Assembly: GCF_013450295.1 (NCBI RefSeq) | Contig: NZ_SKBR01000004.1 | Coordinates: 795,501 to 859,500 of the forward strand | Reading direction: 5' to 3' | DNA from: Streptomyces sp. AJS327 | GTDB lineage: Bacteria > Actinomycetota > Actinomycetes > Streptomycetales > Streptomycetaceae | Length of the DNA stretch: 64,000 nt | In this document: positions 1-8,510 of the stretch, piece after piece | Numbering within the stretch: position 1 is the first letter of the stretch | Layout of the letters: every line of letters starts with the position of its first letter | Notes under the pieces: generated by a model | Databases searched by the model: none | Seen by the model: the letters and a program-made list of their open reading frames with translations, nothing else | Told to the model about the DNA's origin: nothing | Made by a program: the position numbers and the translations under genes

Positions 1-154
1 CTGACGCCCGGCCCCACCGCTCTCCCGCCCGCCCCGGGCCCACCGGGGCCGCACCCCACCCGGGACCAGGCCACCGGGACCAGGGCGCCCCGGATCACCA
101 GCGCCGTCAGCACCGTCACACTGGTACGGCGATGACAGGACAGGTGGTGCCCGC

Positions 155-160
155 TACCGT
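155..160 (+). promoter_or_regulatory. Possible -10 element for rarD
   Basis: TACCGT fits the loose TANNNT pattern. A TGACAG-like hexamer lies 16 bases upstream, and the rarD ATG is 32 bases downstream. The match is weak and no other signal supports it. Confidence 0.3.
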
Positions 161-192
161 CAGAGCGAGCGGCGGCGAGCCCGGGAGGACGC

Positions 193-1215
193 ATGGCAGC
201 CCAGGAGACACCCACCGAGCAGCGCAGCGGCCTGCTCTACGGCTTCGGCGCGTACGGACTCTGGGGCCTCCTCCCGCTCTACTGGCACGCGTTGAGCGCC
301 ACCGGCTCCCTGGAGGTCCTCGCCCACCGCATGCTGTGGTCGCTGCCGACCGCCCTCGTCATCCTGACGCTCCTGCGCCGCTGGAGCTGGATACGCCCGC
401 TGCTGCGACAGCCCCGCAAACTGGCCCTCATCGCCCTCGGCAGCGCCCTGATCGCCCTGAACTGGGGCCTGTTCATCTGGTCCGTCGAGACCGGCCGGGT
501 ACTGGAGTCCTCCCTCGGCTACTTCATCAACCCGCTGGTCTCCATCGGCTTCGGCGTCCTGCTCCTCCGGGAACGGCTCCGCACCGCCCAGTGGGCGGCC
601 GTCGGCGTCGGGGCGCTCGCCGTCGCCGTGATGACCTTCGCCTACGGACGGCTCCCCTGGCTCTCCCTCACCCTGGCCTTCACCTTCGCCACCTACGGAC
701 TCATCAAGAAGCGCGTCGCGCTGGACGGGGTGGAGGGCTTCAGCGCCGAGACCGTCGTCCAGTTCCTGCCCGCGGTGGCCTTCCTGGCCGTCGTCGGCGC
801 CCGCGGTGACTCCGGCTTCACCGCCGAAGGACCCGTCCACGCCCTGCTGCTGGCCCTCTCCGGACTCGCCACGGCCCTGCCTCTGATCTTCTTCGGCGCC
901 GCCGCCGTCCGGCTGCCGCTCTCCACCATCGGGCTGCTCCAGTACACCACCCCCGCCTCGATGTTCCTGCTCGGCGTCTTCGCCTTCCACGAGGACATGC
1001 CGCCGGAGCGGCTCGCCGGGTTCGCGCTGGTGTGGCTCGCCCTGACCATCCTCACCTGGGACGCGCTGCGCACCGCCCGCCGCGGCCGCGCCCGCCTCCG
1101 CGCCGCCCGCGCCGCCGCGGCCACCACGCCCCCCACGCCGACGCCGCTCGCCCCCACCGAGGAAGCCGCCCCGGCCTCTCCGACCCCGCCGGGCCCCACC
1201 GCCACCCCGAACTGA
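193..1215 (+). CDS. rarD: RarD-type EamA/DMT family membrane transporter
   Basis: A 340-residue integral membrane protein of the drug/metabolite transporter superfamily, with about ten hydrophobic segments in the first 300 residues. The N-terminal YGLWGLLPLYW stretch and the later ALNWGLFIW and LLLRERLR segments are typical of RarD proteins, whose substrate is not established. The last 40 or so residues are a Pro/Thr/Ala tail, probably cytosolic and disordered. The ATG is preceded by GGGAGG at good spacing. It stands alone, with more than 400 bases before the next gene. The family call is firm; function in this organism is unknown. Confidence 0.9.
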   Translation: MAAQETPTEQRSGLLYGFGAYGLWGLLPLYWHALSATGSLEVLAHRMLWSLPTALVILTLLRRWSWIRPLLRQPRKLALIALGSALIALNWGLFIWSVETGRVLESSLGYFINPLVSIGFGVLLLRERLRTAQWAAVGVGALAVAVMTFAYGRLPWLSLTLAFTFATYGLIKKRVALDGVEGFSAETVVQFLPAVAFLAVVGARGDSGFTAEGPVHALLLALSGLATALPLIFFGAAAVRLPLSTIGLLQYTTPASMFLLGVFAFHEDMPPERLAGFALVWLALTILTWDALRTARRGRARLRAARAAAATTPPTPTPLAPTEEAAPASPTPPGPTATPN

Positions 1216-1637
1216 CCACGCCCGCAGTTCCGTGGAATCCGGCTCGCTCTGGACGGGCGGGGGTTCCGACCCGAGGCGGATCCAACTGCCTTCAGATAGG
1301 CAGGAGTTGGGAGGGATCAGGCGGAGGCCGCCAGGCGAACGGGCAGTGCCGGCCGGACGAGCGCGGATTTCCCCGGGCCAGCCCAACTCCCCTGGAGGGG
1401 CGGCGATTCCGGCCCGACGAGGCGGACTCCCGTCAGGTGACCGGGGATTGGCGATCGGGGGTTGGCGACCCGGGGACCGGCGGCGGGCGACAGCGGCCGG
1501 GTGAGCGTAGAACCATTCTGCCCCCGGACACGGCCCGCTGTCCTCGCCTTCACGGACGATCTTGTGCGGCCCTCCGGCGCCTACGCTCGATCCGCCCCTC
1601 CCGCACGGACTCGCGTGACAGAACGGAGCGTCCCGCC
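1216..1637. other. Gene-free interval between rarD and hydrolase gene
   Basis: GC-rich spacer of 422 bases with no coding frame I can support. Around 1441-1490 there are imperfect direct repeats of a GGGGATTGGCGA-like word. No clear terminator or promoter was found. Confidence 0.4.
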
Positions 1638-2588
1638 ATGCCCTTCTCGCCCTCCGCCACCCCGGCCGACCGGTACGTCCACCACGACGGCGTCGACCTC
1701 GCCGTACGCGACCACGGCGGGGACGGCCCCCCACTGCTGCTCCTGCACGGCGCCGGACGGACCCTGGCGGACTGGACGCTGGTGGCGCCCCTGCTGACCG
1801 CCCGGCACCGCGTGCTCGCGCTGGACCTACGCGCCCACGGCCACTCCGCCTCCGGTCACTCCGGCTCCGACCGCTGGAGCATCCCCGCCGTCCTCGACGA
1901 CGTCGAGGCCGTCCTGGACGCGTTCGGGCTGCCGCACGCCGTACCCGTCGGGCACTCCCTCGGCGGGATGATCGCCGCGTGCTACGCCCTGGACCGTCCG
2001 GCCACCCCCGCCGCCGTCAACCTCGACGGCCACGGCTACGGCGAGCCGGGGCGGTACCCCGGGCTGGACCCCGAGTACGTGGCCCAACGACTCGCGGAGA
2101 TACGGCGGTTCGCAGCCCAGGCGGCGGGCCGGGAGCTGGCCCCGGAGGAGTGCGAGGCCGTCCTCGCCCACCAGGCCACCACCGCCGCGTCCCTGGGCAT
2201 CGACCCGGTGCTGATGGACACGGCGACCCGCCGAGGACTCGCCGGCGACGCGGACGGGCCCCGCCACCTGCGCCCCGAGCGCGAGTCGGCGCTCGCCATG
2301 CTGGCGGAGATGGACGCGCTCGACCTCTTCGCGCTCTACCCGCGTCTGCGGTGCCCCCTGTTCATCTGCCGCGCCACCCGCCCCAACCCCTCCACACCCG
2401 GCCTGCCCTGGTTCGACGAACTGATGGCCGCCCACGCCACCGGACTCGACCGGGACCTGACCGAACTCGCCCTGGCCCACCCGCACATCACCGTCGACAC
2501 CATCGACGCCACCCACGCCCTGCTCCTGGAGGCGCCCGGGGCGGTGGCCGACCACATCCTCACCTTCACCACCCACCACCTCCCCTGA
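1638..2588 (+). CDS. Alpha/beta-fold hydrolase
   Basis: A 316-residue soluble protein of the alpha/beta hydrolase superfamily. HGAG at residues 37-40 forms the oxyanion-hole motif and GHSLGG at 105-110 is the nucleophile elbow with Ser107. DATHALLLEAP near the C-terminus supplies the likely catalytic His293. The usual acidic residue after strand 6 is not obvious: that region reads CPLFICRATRPNP without an Asp, so the acid may lie elsewhere. Substrate cannot be inferred. An in-frame extension upstream lacks coding character, so I chose the ATG at 1638, which follows a weak purine-rich site. No operon partner is evident. Confidence 0.85.
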   Translation: MPFSPSATPADRYVHHDGVDLAVRDHGGDGPPLLLLHGAGRTLADWTLVAPLLTARHRVLALDLRAHGHSASGHSGSDRWSIPAVLDDVEAVLDAFGLPHAVPVGHSLGGMIAACYALDRPATPAAVNLDGHGYGEPGRYPGLDPEYVAQRLAEIRRFAAQAAGRELAPEECEAVLAHQATTAASLGIDPVLMDTATRRGLAGDADGPRHLRPERESALAMLAEMDALDLFALYPRLRCPLFICRATRPNPSTPGLPWFDELMAAHATGLDRDLTELALAHPHITVDTIDATHALLLEAPGAVADHILTFTTHHLP

Positions 2589-3004
2589 CCCCAAGCCCGT
2601 TCGCCCCGGCACCCACCATCAGCCCCAGCCCCCTCACCACGAGACACGGACGGGGCGGTGCGGCTCAACTGGGCTGGGGGGCGGTCGGGTTGGGGTTGAC
2701 GGTGGGGAGTCGGAGCAAAACATTCCGTAAGTTTCCGCTCCGAGCTGTGCACGAATCGCCATCGGCGGACGCTATGAGTAGCAGAAGGTGCAGTCAGCGC
2801 CTCCGGGGCCTGGATGCGACTTGGGATTCGCGTGGGTGGTGAGCCGCGCCCGTCACGCACGGGCGGGCCACGGAGCGCCGGGACGGAACCGGTTCGGTGA
2901 AGTCCGGCTCTCCCGACGTGAGTTCGGCGCCGTCACGCGCCGGTCCGAGGACGTGCCACGGAGAGGGTCCGGAACGACGACGGAGAGGACCAGGCGGTCC
3001 CGTG
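2589..3004. other. Gene-free interval upstream of the sigma-factor module
   Basis: A 416-base spacer. Bases about 2715-2790 are less GC-rich than the surroundings and could hold a promoter. A small hairpin (CGCCCGT at 2847-2853 with ACGGGCG at 2859-2865) lies downstream. I found no convincing ECF-type GGAAC/CGTC promoter pair at a standard spacing. Confidence 0.4.
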
Positions 3005-3172
3005 ATGTACGAGCTGGAAGATGTTGCAAGGGATCTGGTGATCGCCGCACTCGCCGTGCGGGTGTTCGGCCCCGCCGTGCTCGCCCTGCTGCGCCGCGTG
3101 GCCGCCGCGGGCGTACGGGCCGGTGTGACGGAGATGAGCCGCCGGGTGCCGGAGAAGGGAGGACGACCGTGA
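3005..3172 (+). CDS. Small hydrophobic protein, first gene of sigma module
   Basis: A 55-residue protein of unknown function. It starts MYELEDVARDL and continues with a mostly hydrophobic helix (LVIAALAVRVFGPAVLALL), then an Arg-rich tail, so it could sit on or in the membrane. Its stop codon overlaps the GTG start of the sigma-factor gene (GTGA), which implies translational coupling. A GTG one codon earlier and longer in-frame starts exist; the ATG at 3005 fits the hydrophobic core and a GGAG site about 12 bases upstream. I do not recognise the family. It may modulate the sigma factor next door, but that is inference from position only. Confidence 0.6.
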   Translation: MYELEDVARDLVIAALAVRVFGPAVLALLRRVAAAGVRAGVTEMSRRVPEKGGRP

Positions 3173-3831
3173 CGGAGGAATCCTCGACGGCTCGGGCGGG
3201 CAGCGCGGACGTCCAGCAACTCCCGCTGGACTTCTCGGTGTTCCACCAGATGCACCGTCCGGTGTACGTGCGCTGGGCGGCCCGGTACCTGAGCTGCCGG
3301 GCGGACGCGGAGGAGGCCGTGGACGACGCGTTCCTCGCGCTGTTACGGATCTGGCCGAAGGTCCTCAGCTTCGAGAACCCGGCCGCCTACGCCTGGTCCG
3401 TGCTGAAGAACCGCGTCATCGACCACGCGCGCGCCCGGGGGCGGCGGCCCTCGCTGATGGACGCCGCCACCTTCGACACCGTCGCCCTGCGCACGGCCAC
3501 CGACCCGATCGGGGAGCTGGAGGAGCACCTCCATCTCTTCCGCGCCATAGGCGAACTGCCGCCCCGCCAGCAGGACGTGGTCGTGCTGCTGCACTGTGAG
3601 GGCTACAGCACCGCCGAGGTCGCCAGCCACCTGGGGATCACCGACGCGGGCGTCCGCTCGATCGACCGGTACGCCAAACGCCGCCTGCGTGAGGTGCTGG
3701 GCACCCCGGAGCGCGCCACGGACGCCCCGGAGCGTGCGACGGACACCCCCCGGGAGTCGTCGGCACCGCGATCCGAGGGAGCCGCCGAAGCGGCGGAACG
3801 AGTCGAAGAAGAAGGGAAAAAGAGCCGGTGA
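3169..3831 (+). CDS. ECF-type sigma-70 family RNA polymerase sigma factor
   Basis: A 220-residue sigma factor. Region 2 spans roughly residues 25-90 (RPVYVRWAARYLSC, AEEAVDDAFL, ENPAAYAWSVLKNRVIDHAR). Region 4 lies near 125-180, with LPPRQQDVVVLLHCEGYS followed by the helix-turn-helix TAEVASHLGITDAGVRSIDR. There is no region 1.1 or 3, as expected for ECF-like factors. The C-terminus is a charged tail containing two ERATD repeats. The GTG start overlaps the stop of the upstream small gene and its own stop overlaps the next start, so the three genes are likely co-translated. The inducing signal and target promoters are unknown. Confidence 0.9.
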   Translation: MTEESSTARAGSADVQQLPLDFSVFHQMHRPVYVRWAARYLSCRADAEEAVDDAFLALLRIWPKVLSFENPAAYAWSVLKNRVIDHARARGRRPSLMDAATFDTVALRTATDPIGELEEHLHLFRAIGELPPRQQDVVVLLHCEGYSTAEVASHLGITDAGVRSIDRYAKRRLREVLGTPERATDAPERATDTPRESSAPRSEGAAEAAERVEEEGKKSR

Positions 3832-4781
3832 CCGACCACATCGACCACCTCCTGGCCAAAGCACGTCTGACACCGACCGTTCCCTACACCCAGGCGGACA
3901 TCGACGCCGCCGAGCGGCGCATCGCGGCCTGGGCCGCCAGCCCCGCCCCGCCGGCGTCCGTACCGTCGGCGTCCGTACCGTCGGCGTCCGTACCGTCGGC
4001 GTCCGTACCGTCGGCGCGCGCCGACGGGGAGACGGAGGCGCCCGGCACCGGATGGCCCCACCCCGGACGGATCCCGGTGGGCGGCCGCGGCCAGGAGGAG
4101 CAGGCGGCCCGCGCGCTCCGCGCGCTCTGCGAGGCGTTCCTGACCCGTCCGGGCGTCCTGCGGCAGCTGGGGGACTTCCTGGAGACGCCGCTGCCCGAGC
4201 CGTCGAGCGCGCGGGTCCTGGCGGGCGTCCTCTACCTGGCGGCCTCCGAGGACAGCGCGCGCTTCTGGTGGCAGTACGCCGCGGGCGCCTCGGACGCCGT
4301 CTCCTCCTACTGCCTCTCGCTGTACCACCGTTCCTTCGGGGAGGAGGACGAGGCGGACTGGTGGCTGGACCACACCCACATCACCACCGCCACGCTGGGG
4401 GAGGAGGCCACCAAGGTGGAGATCGCCAACACGCTCCAGATCCTGACCGCGCTCCGCCGTGACCGCTCGCTCCCGACGGTGCTGCACGCCCTGGTCGAGT
4501 ACATCCCGGACACCGTCGGCTTCGTGGACGAGGACCTCGATCTGCCGCTGCCGGACGGGAGACTGGAGGTGCTGGTGGACGTCGCGATCGGCGGGGAGCG
4601 GACCGCCCGGTCCGGTGTTTCCGAGCCCGGCGACGCGGCCCCGGAGGGGCGCACCCCGCTGCCCGCCCGGAAGCCCCGGCTCCGGCAGGGCGACCGGCGG
4701 CACGGGGAGGGGCAGCGCCTCCAGGCCAGCCCCTGCGTGGAGGACGCCCTCCGGGAGTGCGACGCGACGGTGGCGCACTGA
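3828..4781 (+). CDS. Sigma-factor partner protein of unknown function
   Basis: A 317-residue soluble protein that starts at a GTG overlapping the sigma-factor stop. Residues about 42-63 are tandem SVPSA units encoded by perfect 15-bp repeats and form a flexible linker. The middle is helical, with LRALCEAFLTRPGVLRQL and then YLAASEDSARFWWQYAAGA, SSYCLSLYHRSF and EADWWLDHT, resembling short helical-repeat proteins. The C-terminal 70 residues are basic and low in complexity. I recall similar proteins beside sigma factors in streptomycetes but know no assigned function. A role as anti-sigma or signal sensor is inference from coupling alone. Confidence 0.75.
   Translation: MTDHIDHLLAKARLTPTVPYTQADIDAAERRIAAWAASPAPPASVPSASVPSASVPSASVPSARADGETEAPGTGWPHPGRIPVGGRGQEEQAARALRALCEAFLTRPGVLRQLGDFLETPLPEPSSARVLAGVLYLAASEDSARFWWQYAAGASDAVSSYCLSLYHRSFGEEDEADWWLDHTHITTATLGEEATKVEIANTLQILTALRRDRSLPTVLHALVEYIPDTVGFVDEDLDLPLPDGRLEVLVDVAIGGERTARSGVSEPGDAAPEGRTPLPARKPRLRQGDRRHGEGQRLQASPCVEDALRECDATVAH
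3953..4012 (+). repeat. 15-bp coding tandem repeat, four copies
   Basis: Four perfect, head-to-tail copies of GGCGTCCGTACCGTC inside the sigma-partner gene. The unit length is a multiple of three, so copy-number changes would only lengthen or shorten the SVPSA linker without shifting frame. A degenerate further unit follows. Confidence 0.95.
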
Positions 4782-5065
4782 GACGGCCAGCCGTGCCGCC
4801 CGCCCGCGCCGTCTCCCGCCCGCGCCGTCCCCGGGGCCGCGCCGTCACCGCGTCTCCCGTCCGTCCGGCCATCCTTTCGGTGGACGTTCACCACGCCGCG
4901 CACGGGGGAGACAGCTCTCCAGCGGGGGGACGAACTCCCCGTGGGGGAGAGGACTTCAGCCCCCGGACACGGGAAGGCGGTGGCGCGGTGCCGTCGGTAC
5001 ATCGAGGCGGATCCGCCGGGTCGGACGGATCTGCCGGTACGGCCGGGTCGGGAACAGCGGCCGGG

Positions 5066-6115
5066 GTGACGCGGAAGCGGGACGCGGGCCCGCGCCCGGT
5101 GGGATGGGCCGGGCGCCCCGGGGACAGCCCGCTCCGGGCCGGGCGGGGGAGGGGACACCGCCGGTGGTCCGGGGCGCGCGGACTCGCGCTCTGTGGCGTG
5201 GTGCTGGCGCTGCTGGCCACCGCCTGTCAGGGGGAGGAGAGCCAGGGGGCCGCGGGCCGCTCGCCGTTCACCGGAAAGCGGGTGGACCCGGAGCGCGAGA
5301 CCGGGGTGCTCGCGGTGAAGGTGGACAACGTCGGTCCGGCTCGGCCACACACCGGCCTGGAACGAGCCGACCTGGTCTATGTCGAGCAGGTCGAGTCGGG
5401 GCTGAGCCGGATCCTGGCCGTCTTCTCCTCCCGTCTGCCGGAGCGCGTCGGACCGGTGCGCAGCGCCCGCGAGTCCGACCTGGAACTACTGCGGCAGTTC
5501 GGCGATCCGGCCCTGGCCTACTCCGGCGTCCAGTCGAAGCTGCGGCCCACGCTGGAGCGGGCCCCGCTGCACCCCGTGCCGCCCGGGCAGCTGGGCGACG
5601 GCTACTCGCGGGCCGCCGACCGCCCCGCCCCGCACAACCTGTACGTCGACCCGAGCCGAGCGCTGCGCGCCGCGACCGGCGCCGCCACGCCGCGGGACAT
5701 CGGCTTCCGCTTCGGCGCCCCGCCGGAGGGCGGCGAGCGGCTCGCCCAGCAGACCGTCCGCTATCCGGCGGCCCGCCTCACCTTCGACTGGTCGCGGTCC
5801 GAGGACCGGTGGCTCGTGTCGATGGACGGCGACCCCGCCCGCGTCCGGGGCGGTGACCGGCTCGGCGCCCCCACCGTGGTGGTGCAGTACGTGACGATCC
5901 GGCCCTCCCGCTTCCGGGACAGCTCGGGCAGCGTCACCCCGTACACCGAGACCGTCGGCTCCGGAACGGCGAAGGTGCTGCGCGGCGGGAGGAGTTACGC
6001 GGCCGAGTGGCGGCGCCCCTCGGCGGAGAGCGGCACGACCTTCCAGGACGCGGACGGCGAGCGCCTCGCCTTCGCCCGCGGCCCGGTCTGGATCGTCCTG
6101 GCTCCCGCGCCCTGA
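5066..6115 (+). CDS. DUF3048-type secreted lipoprotein
   Basis: About 349 residues with a basic N-terminus, a hydrophobic stretch (GLALCGVVLALLATAC) and a lipobox ending in Cys, so it is predicted to be exported and lipid-anchored. The mature part contains features of the DUF3048 family: LAVKVDNVGPARPHTGLERADLVY near its start, RVGPVRSARESDLELL and VVVQYVTIRPS. The family's function is not defined. Start choice is uncertain: GTG at 4988 (with GGAAGG upstream), 5066 and 5099 are all in frame, and 5066 or 5099 gives a more usual signal peptide. It follows the sigma module by about 280 bases and ends just before two genes on the other strand. Confidence 0.8.
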   Translation: MTRKRDAGPRPVGWAGRPGDSPLRAGRGRGHRRWSGARGLALCGVVLALLATACQGEESQGAAGRSPFTGKRVDPERETGVLAVKVDNVGPARPHTGLERADLVYVEQVESGLSRILAVFSSRLPERVGPVRSARESDLELLRQFGDPALAYSGVQSKLRPTLERAPLHPVPPGQLGDGYSRAADRPAPHNLYVDPSRALRAATGAATPRDIGFRFGAPPEGGERLAQQTVRYPAARLTFDWSRSEDRWLVSMDGDPARVRGGDRLGAPTVVVQYVTIRPSRFRDSSGSVTPYTETVGSGTAKVLRGGRSYAAEWRRPSAESGTTFQDADGERLAFARGPVWIVLAPAP

Positions 6116-6154
6116 GCCCCGCGCGCCCCGCGTTCGAGGGGCGCGCGGAAGCGG

Positions 6155-6823
6155 TCAGCGGGCGACGGCGGCGACGGCCACCGGAATCGGGGTCGTTCCG
6201 CCGACCAGTTCCAGGGTCAGCCCGGCCGTGCTCGGCGTGTCCAGCAGCGCGACCAGCACCGCCGCCACGTCGTCCCGGGTGACCTCGGAGTGCCCGGTCT
6301 CCCCGGCGAGTTGGACCCGCCCGGTGCCGGGGCCGTTGGTCAGGCGGCCGGGGCGGAGCACCGTCCAGTCGAGCGCGGACCGCGCCCGGATGTCGTCGTC
6401 GGCCTCGCCCTTGGCGCGCAGGTAGGCGGCGAAGACCGGGTCGACTCCCTCGGGGCCGCCGTCGAAGTCGGGGTCGGCCCGCATGGCGGAGACGACGAGG
6501 AACCGGCGCACCCCGGCCCGCTCGGCGGCGTCGGCGAAGAGCACGGCCGCGCCGCGGTCCACCGTCTGCTTGCGTGGTACGCCGCTGCCCGGGCCCGCGC
6601 CCGCCGCGAAGACCGCGGCGTCGGCGTCGGCCAGATGGGCGGCGACGTCCTCGACGCTCGCGGTCTCCAGGTCACAGACGACGGGTTCGGCCCCGGCGGA
6701 GAGCAGCGCCCCGGCCTGTTCCGGGCGGCGGATGACGCCCGCCACCGCGTCCCCCCGCCCGGACAGCAGCTTCTCCAGGCGCAGTGCGATCTGACCGTGT
6801 CCCCCTGCGATGACTGTGCGCAT
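6155..6823 (-). CDS. NAD(P)-binding atypical SDR family protein
   Basis: A 222-residue Rossmann-fold protein starting MRTVIAGGHGQIA, where GGHGQIA is the dinucleotide-binding glycine motif. Later segments include CDLETASVEDVAAHLADADAAVFAAGAG, FLVVSAM and the YLRAKGEADDDIRAR helix, followed by DWTVLRPGRLT, all standard for atypical short-chain dehydrogenases of the NmrA/HSCARG kind. The usual catalytic Tyr-Lys pair appears as Tyr-x-x-x-Lys in YLRAK. Substrate is unknown. It lies just downstream of the amidohydrolase gene on the same strand (17-base gap), so the two probably share a transcript. Confidence 0.85.
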   Translation of the reverse strand: MRTVIAGGHGQIALRLEKLLSGRGDAVAGVIRRPEQAGALLSAGAEPVVCDLETASVEDVAAHLADADAAVFAAGAGPGSGVPRKQTVDRGAAVLFADAAERAGVRRFLVVSAMRADPDFDGGPEGVDPVFAAYLRAKGEADDDIRARSALDWTVLRPGRLTNGPGTGRVQLAGETGHSEVTRDDVAAVLVALLDTPSTAGLTLELVGGTTPIPVAVAAVAR

Positions 6824-6840
6824 GGTCCGACGGTACGTCC

Positions 6841-8073
6841 TCAGCCCTGTGCCTGCCGAGGCAGCCCGGGGGACGCGGGGCGCGCGGACGGTGTGACGTC
6901 GCAGAACTCCCGAACCGCGCTGGTCCGGGCGACGATGCGGCCCCGGTGGATCACCAGCCGGCTGTAGCCCAGCGAGAGCGCGGCGGGCAGCTGGGCGCCG
7001 CGCACCGCCAGCAGTTCGGCGGGGAAGCCCGCCTCCACCCGCACCTCGGGCAGCCCCATCGCGGCCCTGGCCCGGGAGCTGACCGCGGCGTACGCGGCGG
7101 CCGGTCCCGCCTCGCCCCGGCAGGCCAGCTGGTAGGCGGCCTCCAGCGGGTCGCCGCGGGCCACCTCGTTGGCGGCGTCCCGGATCGCCCCGCTGCCCGC
7201 GGCGACCGGCACCCCGGCCGCGGTCAGCAGCCGTACCGGCGCGGTGGCCGCCCCGCGCTCCGGCGGCCGCCCGCGAACCCCACAGTCGCCCTGCGGCAGG
7301 ACGACGACGGTCATCCCGGCGGCGGCCAGCTGGTCCGCGGCGCGCCGGGCCACCTCCGCCGGCAGCCGGGACAGCCCGCCGCACGGGCCGATCGTCACGC
7401 CGGTCCGGAGCCCGCCGGTGGCGGCCGCGAGCCGCGCGAGGCGGGCCGGGTCGTCCCCCTCGGTGTGCAGGTCGACGGCGCAGCCGTGCTCGGCGGCCAC
7501 CTCCACCACGGTCTCGGCGTAGCCGCTCGGGTCCGGGTCGAGGTCGGGGCAGCCGCCGAGGGCGCCCGCGCCCAGCTTCGCCGCGTCCCGCAGGGCGGCT
7601 CGCCCGTCGGCTCCGGCGACGCCGGTGAGCAGTCGGGGCACCGCCACCGTGGTGAGTCGGGTGAGGCCGGTCAGCGCCTCGGCCGTCCGGAGGACGGCCT
7701 CCAGCGCGTGGAGCCCCGTCACGTCGCCGACGCGCACATGGCTGCGGACGGCGGTGGCGCCGTGGCTGAGCTGGAGCAGCGCGGCCTCGGTGGCCCGGCG
7801 GCGCGGGTCGTCCGGGCGGCCGGCGGCGCCGGGGGGCGGGGCGGTGAGGGCGGTGTCGTAGTGGGCGTGCGGTTCGGCGGGCGCGGGGAGCAGCAGGTAC
7901 CCCGAGAGGTCGACGTCCGAGGGGCCGGGGTTCCGGGCGGGGGCGAGGCTGCCCGCCGTACCGACCGCCTCGATCCGGCCGCCGCCGACGCGTACGTCGA
8001 CCGCCCTGCCGTCCGCGAGCCGGGCGCCGCACAGCACGAGCGTGCCGGGCTCTGGTGGCTGGCGGTCGGACAT
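6841..8073 (-). CDS. Amidohydrolase-family protein, probably catalytically degenerate
   Basis: A 410-residue protein with the overall plan of cytosine-deaminase-like amidohydrolases: small N-terminal beta domain (LVLCGARLADGRAVDVRV), HAH metal motif in EPHAHYDTAL, HTE in VDLHTEGDD, and a C-terminal PAELLAVRG/RLVIHRGRIVA sandwich. Two positions that normally carry metal or catalytic residues differ. The SHCxxL-type His is replaced in TIGPCGGLSRLP, and the GxDN-type Asp is replaced in AAGSGAIRDAANE. The fold is probably retained while hydrolysis is doubtful. The start at 8073 has a GGGAG site. It forms a likely operon with the SDR-like gene downstream. Confidence 0.8.
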   Translation of the reverse strand: MSDRQPPEPGTLVLCGARLADGRAVDVRVGGGRIEAVGTAGSLAPARNPGPSDVDLSGYLLLPAPAEPHAHYDTALTAPPPGAAGRPDDPRRRATEAALLQLSHGATAVRSHVRVGDVTGLHALEAVLRTAEALTGLTRLTTVAVPRLLTGVAGADGRAALRDAAKLGAGALGGCPDLDPDPSGYAETVVEVAAEHGCAVDLHTEGDDPARLARLAAATGGLRTGVTIGPCGGLSRLPAEVARRAADQLAAAGMTVVVLPQGDCGVRGRPPERGAATAPVRLLTAAGVPVAAGSGAIRDAANEVARGDPLEAAYQLACRGEAGPAAAYAAVSSRARAAMGLPEVRVEAGFPAELLAVRGAQLPAALSLGYSRLVIHRGRIVARTSAVREFCDVTPSARPASPGLPRQAQG

Positions 8074-8354
8074 CGGGCTCCCACGGTCGCGTGGGGTCGA
8101 GAGTAGGGCCGCGTCGCGGGGTTGGGCGCGGAGCAACGCCTCCGCGCCCAACCGGCCCGAATAGTCGTAAGAGCGGCGGGGCGGCGGCCCGGACGGGAGG
8201 CCGGGGTGCCCGAGAGGGCGGGGTGTCCGGGGATCGTCAGTGGCTCTCGTGGCGCCGGGGGCGCGGCGTGGCCGCCGTGGTGGGGTCCGGCGGGCGGCCG
8301 GGAGAATGCTGGGGTCAGAGGGGTTGTGCGGGGGTCCCCGCGTCCCTAACGGAT

Positions 8355-8383
8355 TTCACGTTTGGAGCGCGGCGGTGTAGTGT
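8355..8383 (+). promoter_or_regulatory. Promoter for tRNA-Thr/tRNA-Met
   Basis: TTCACG (-35) and TAGTGT (-10) are separated by 17 bases, with the tRNA-Thr start 11 bases after the -10. It fits an HrdB-like housekeeping promoter. The rest of 8074-8394 shows no gene. Confidence 0.6.
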
Positions 8384-8394
8384 CTTCACCGCTC

Positions 8395-8467
8395 GCCCCA
8401 ATAGCTCAGTCGGCAGAGCGTCTCCATGGTAAGGAGAAGGTCAACGGTTCGATTCCGTTTTGGGGCT
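8395..8467 (+). tRNA. tRNA-Thr (anticodon GGT)
   Basis: Full cloverleaf: acceptor GCCCCAA paired with TTGGGGC, D-arm GCTC/GAGC, anticodon stem TCTCC/GGAGA with loop ATGGTAA giving anticodon GGT, and a TTCGATT T-loop. CCA is not encoded. A short stem-loop separates it from tRNA-Met. Confidence 0.95.
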
Positions 8468-8478
8468 CTGATGTGACT

Positions 8479-8498
8479 CCCCCACCGTCAGGTGGGGG
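8479..8498 (+). terminator. Hairpin between tRNA-Thr and tRNA-Met
   Basis: CCCCCACC pairs perfectly with GGTGGGGG around a GTCA loop. There is no U-tract, so it may be a processing or partial termination signal. Confidence 0.5.
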
Positions 8499-8510
8499 TC
8501 GCCGCATCGT

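Noticed and set aside
1..119. Possible minus-strand start of a membrane protein (VTVLTALVIRGALVPVAW)
   Set aside because: Only a short hydrophobic stretch at the window edge with no ribosome-binding site; the rest is Gly/Pro-rich and not convincing.
160..1734. Long minus-strand ORF over rarD and the hydrolase start
   Set aside because: Composition is low-complexity and it lies antisense to the well-supported rarD and hydrolase frames.
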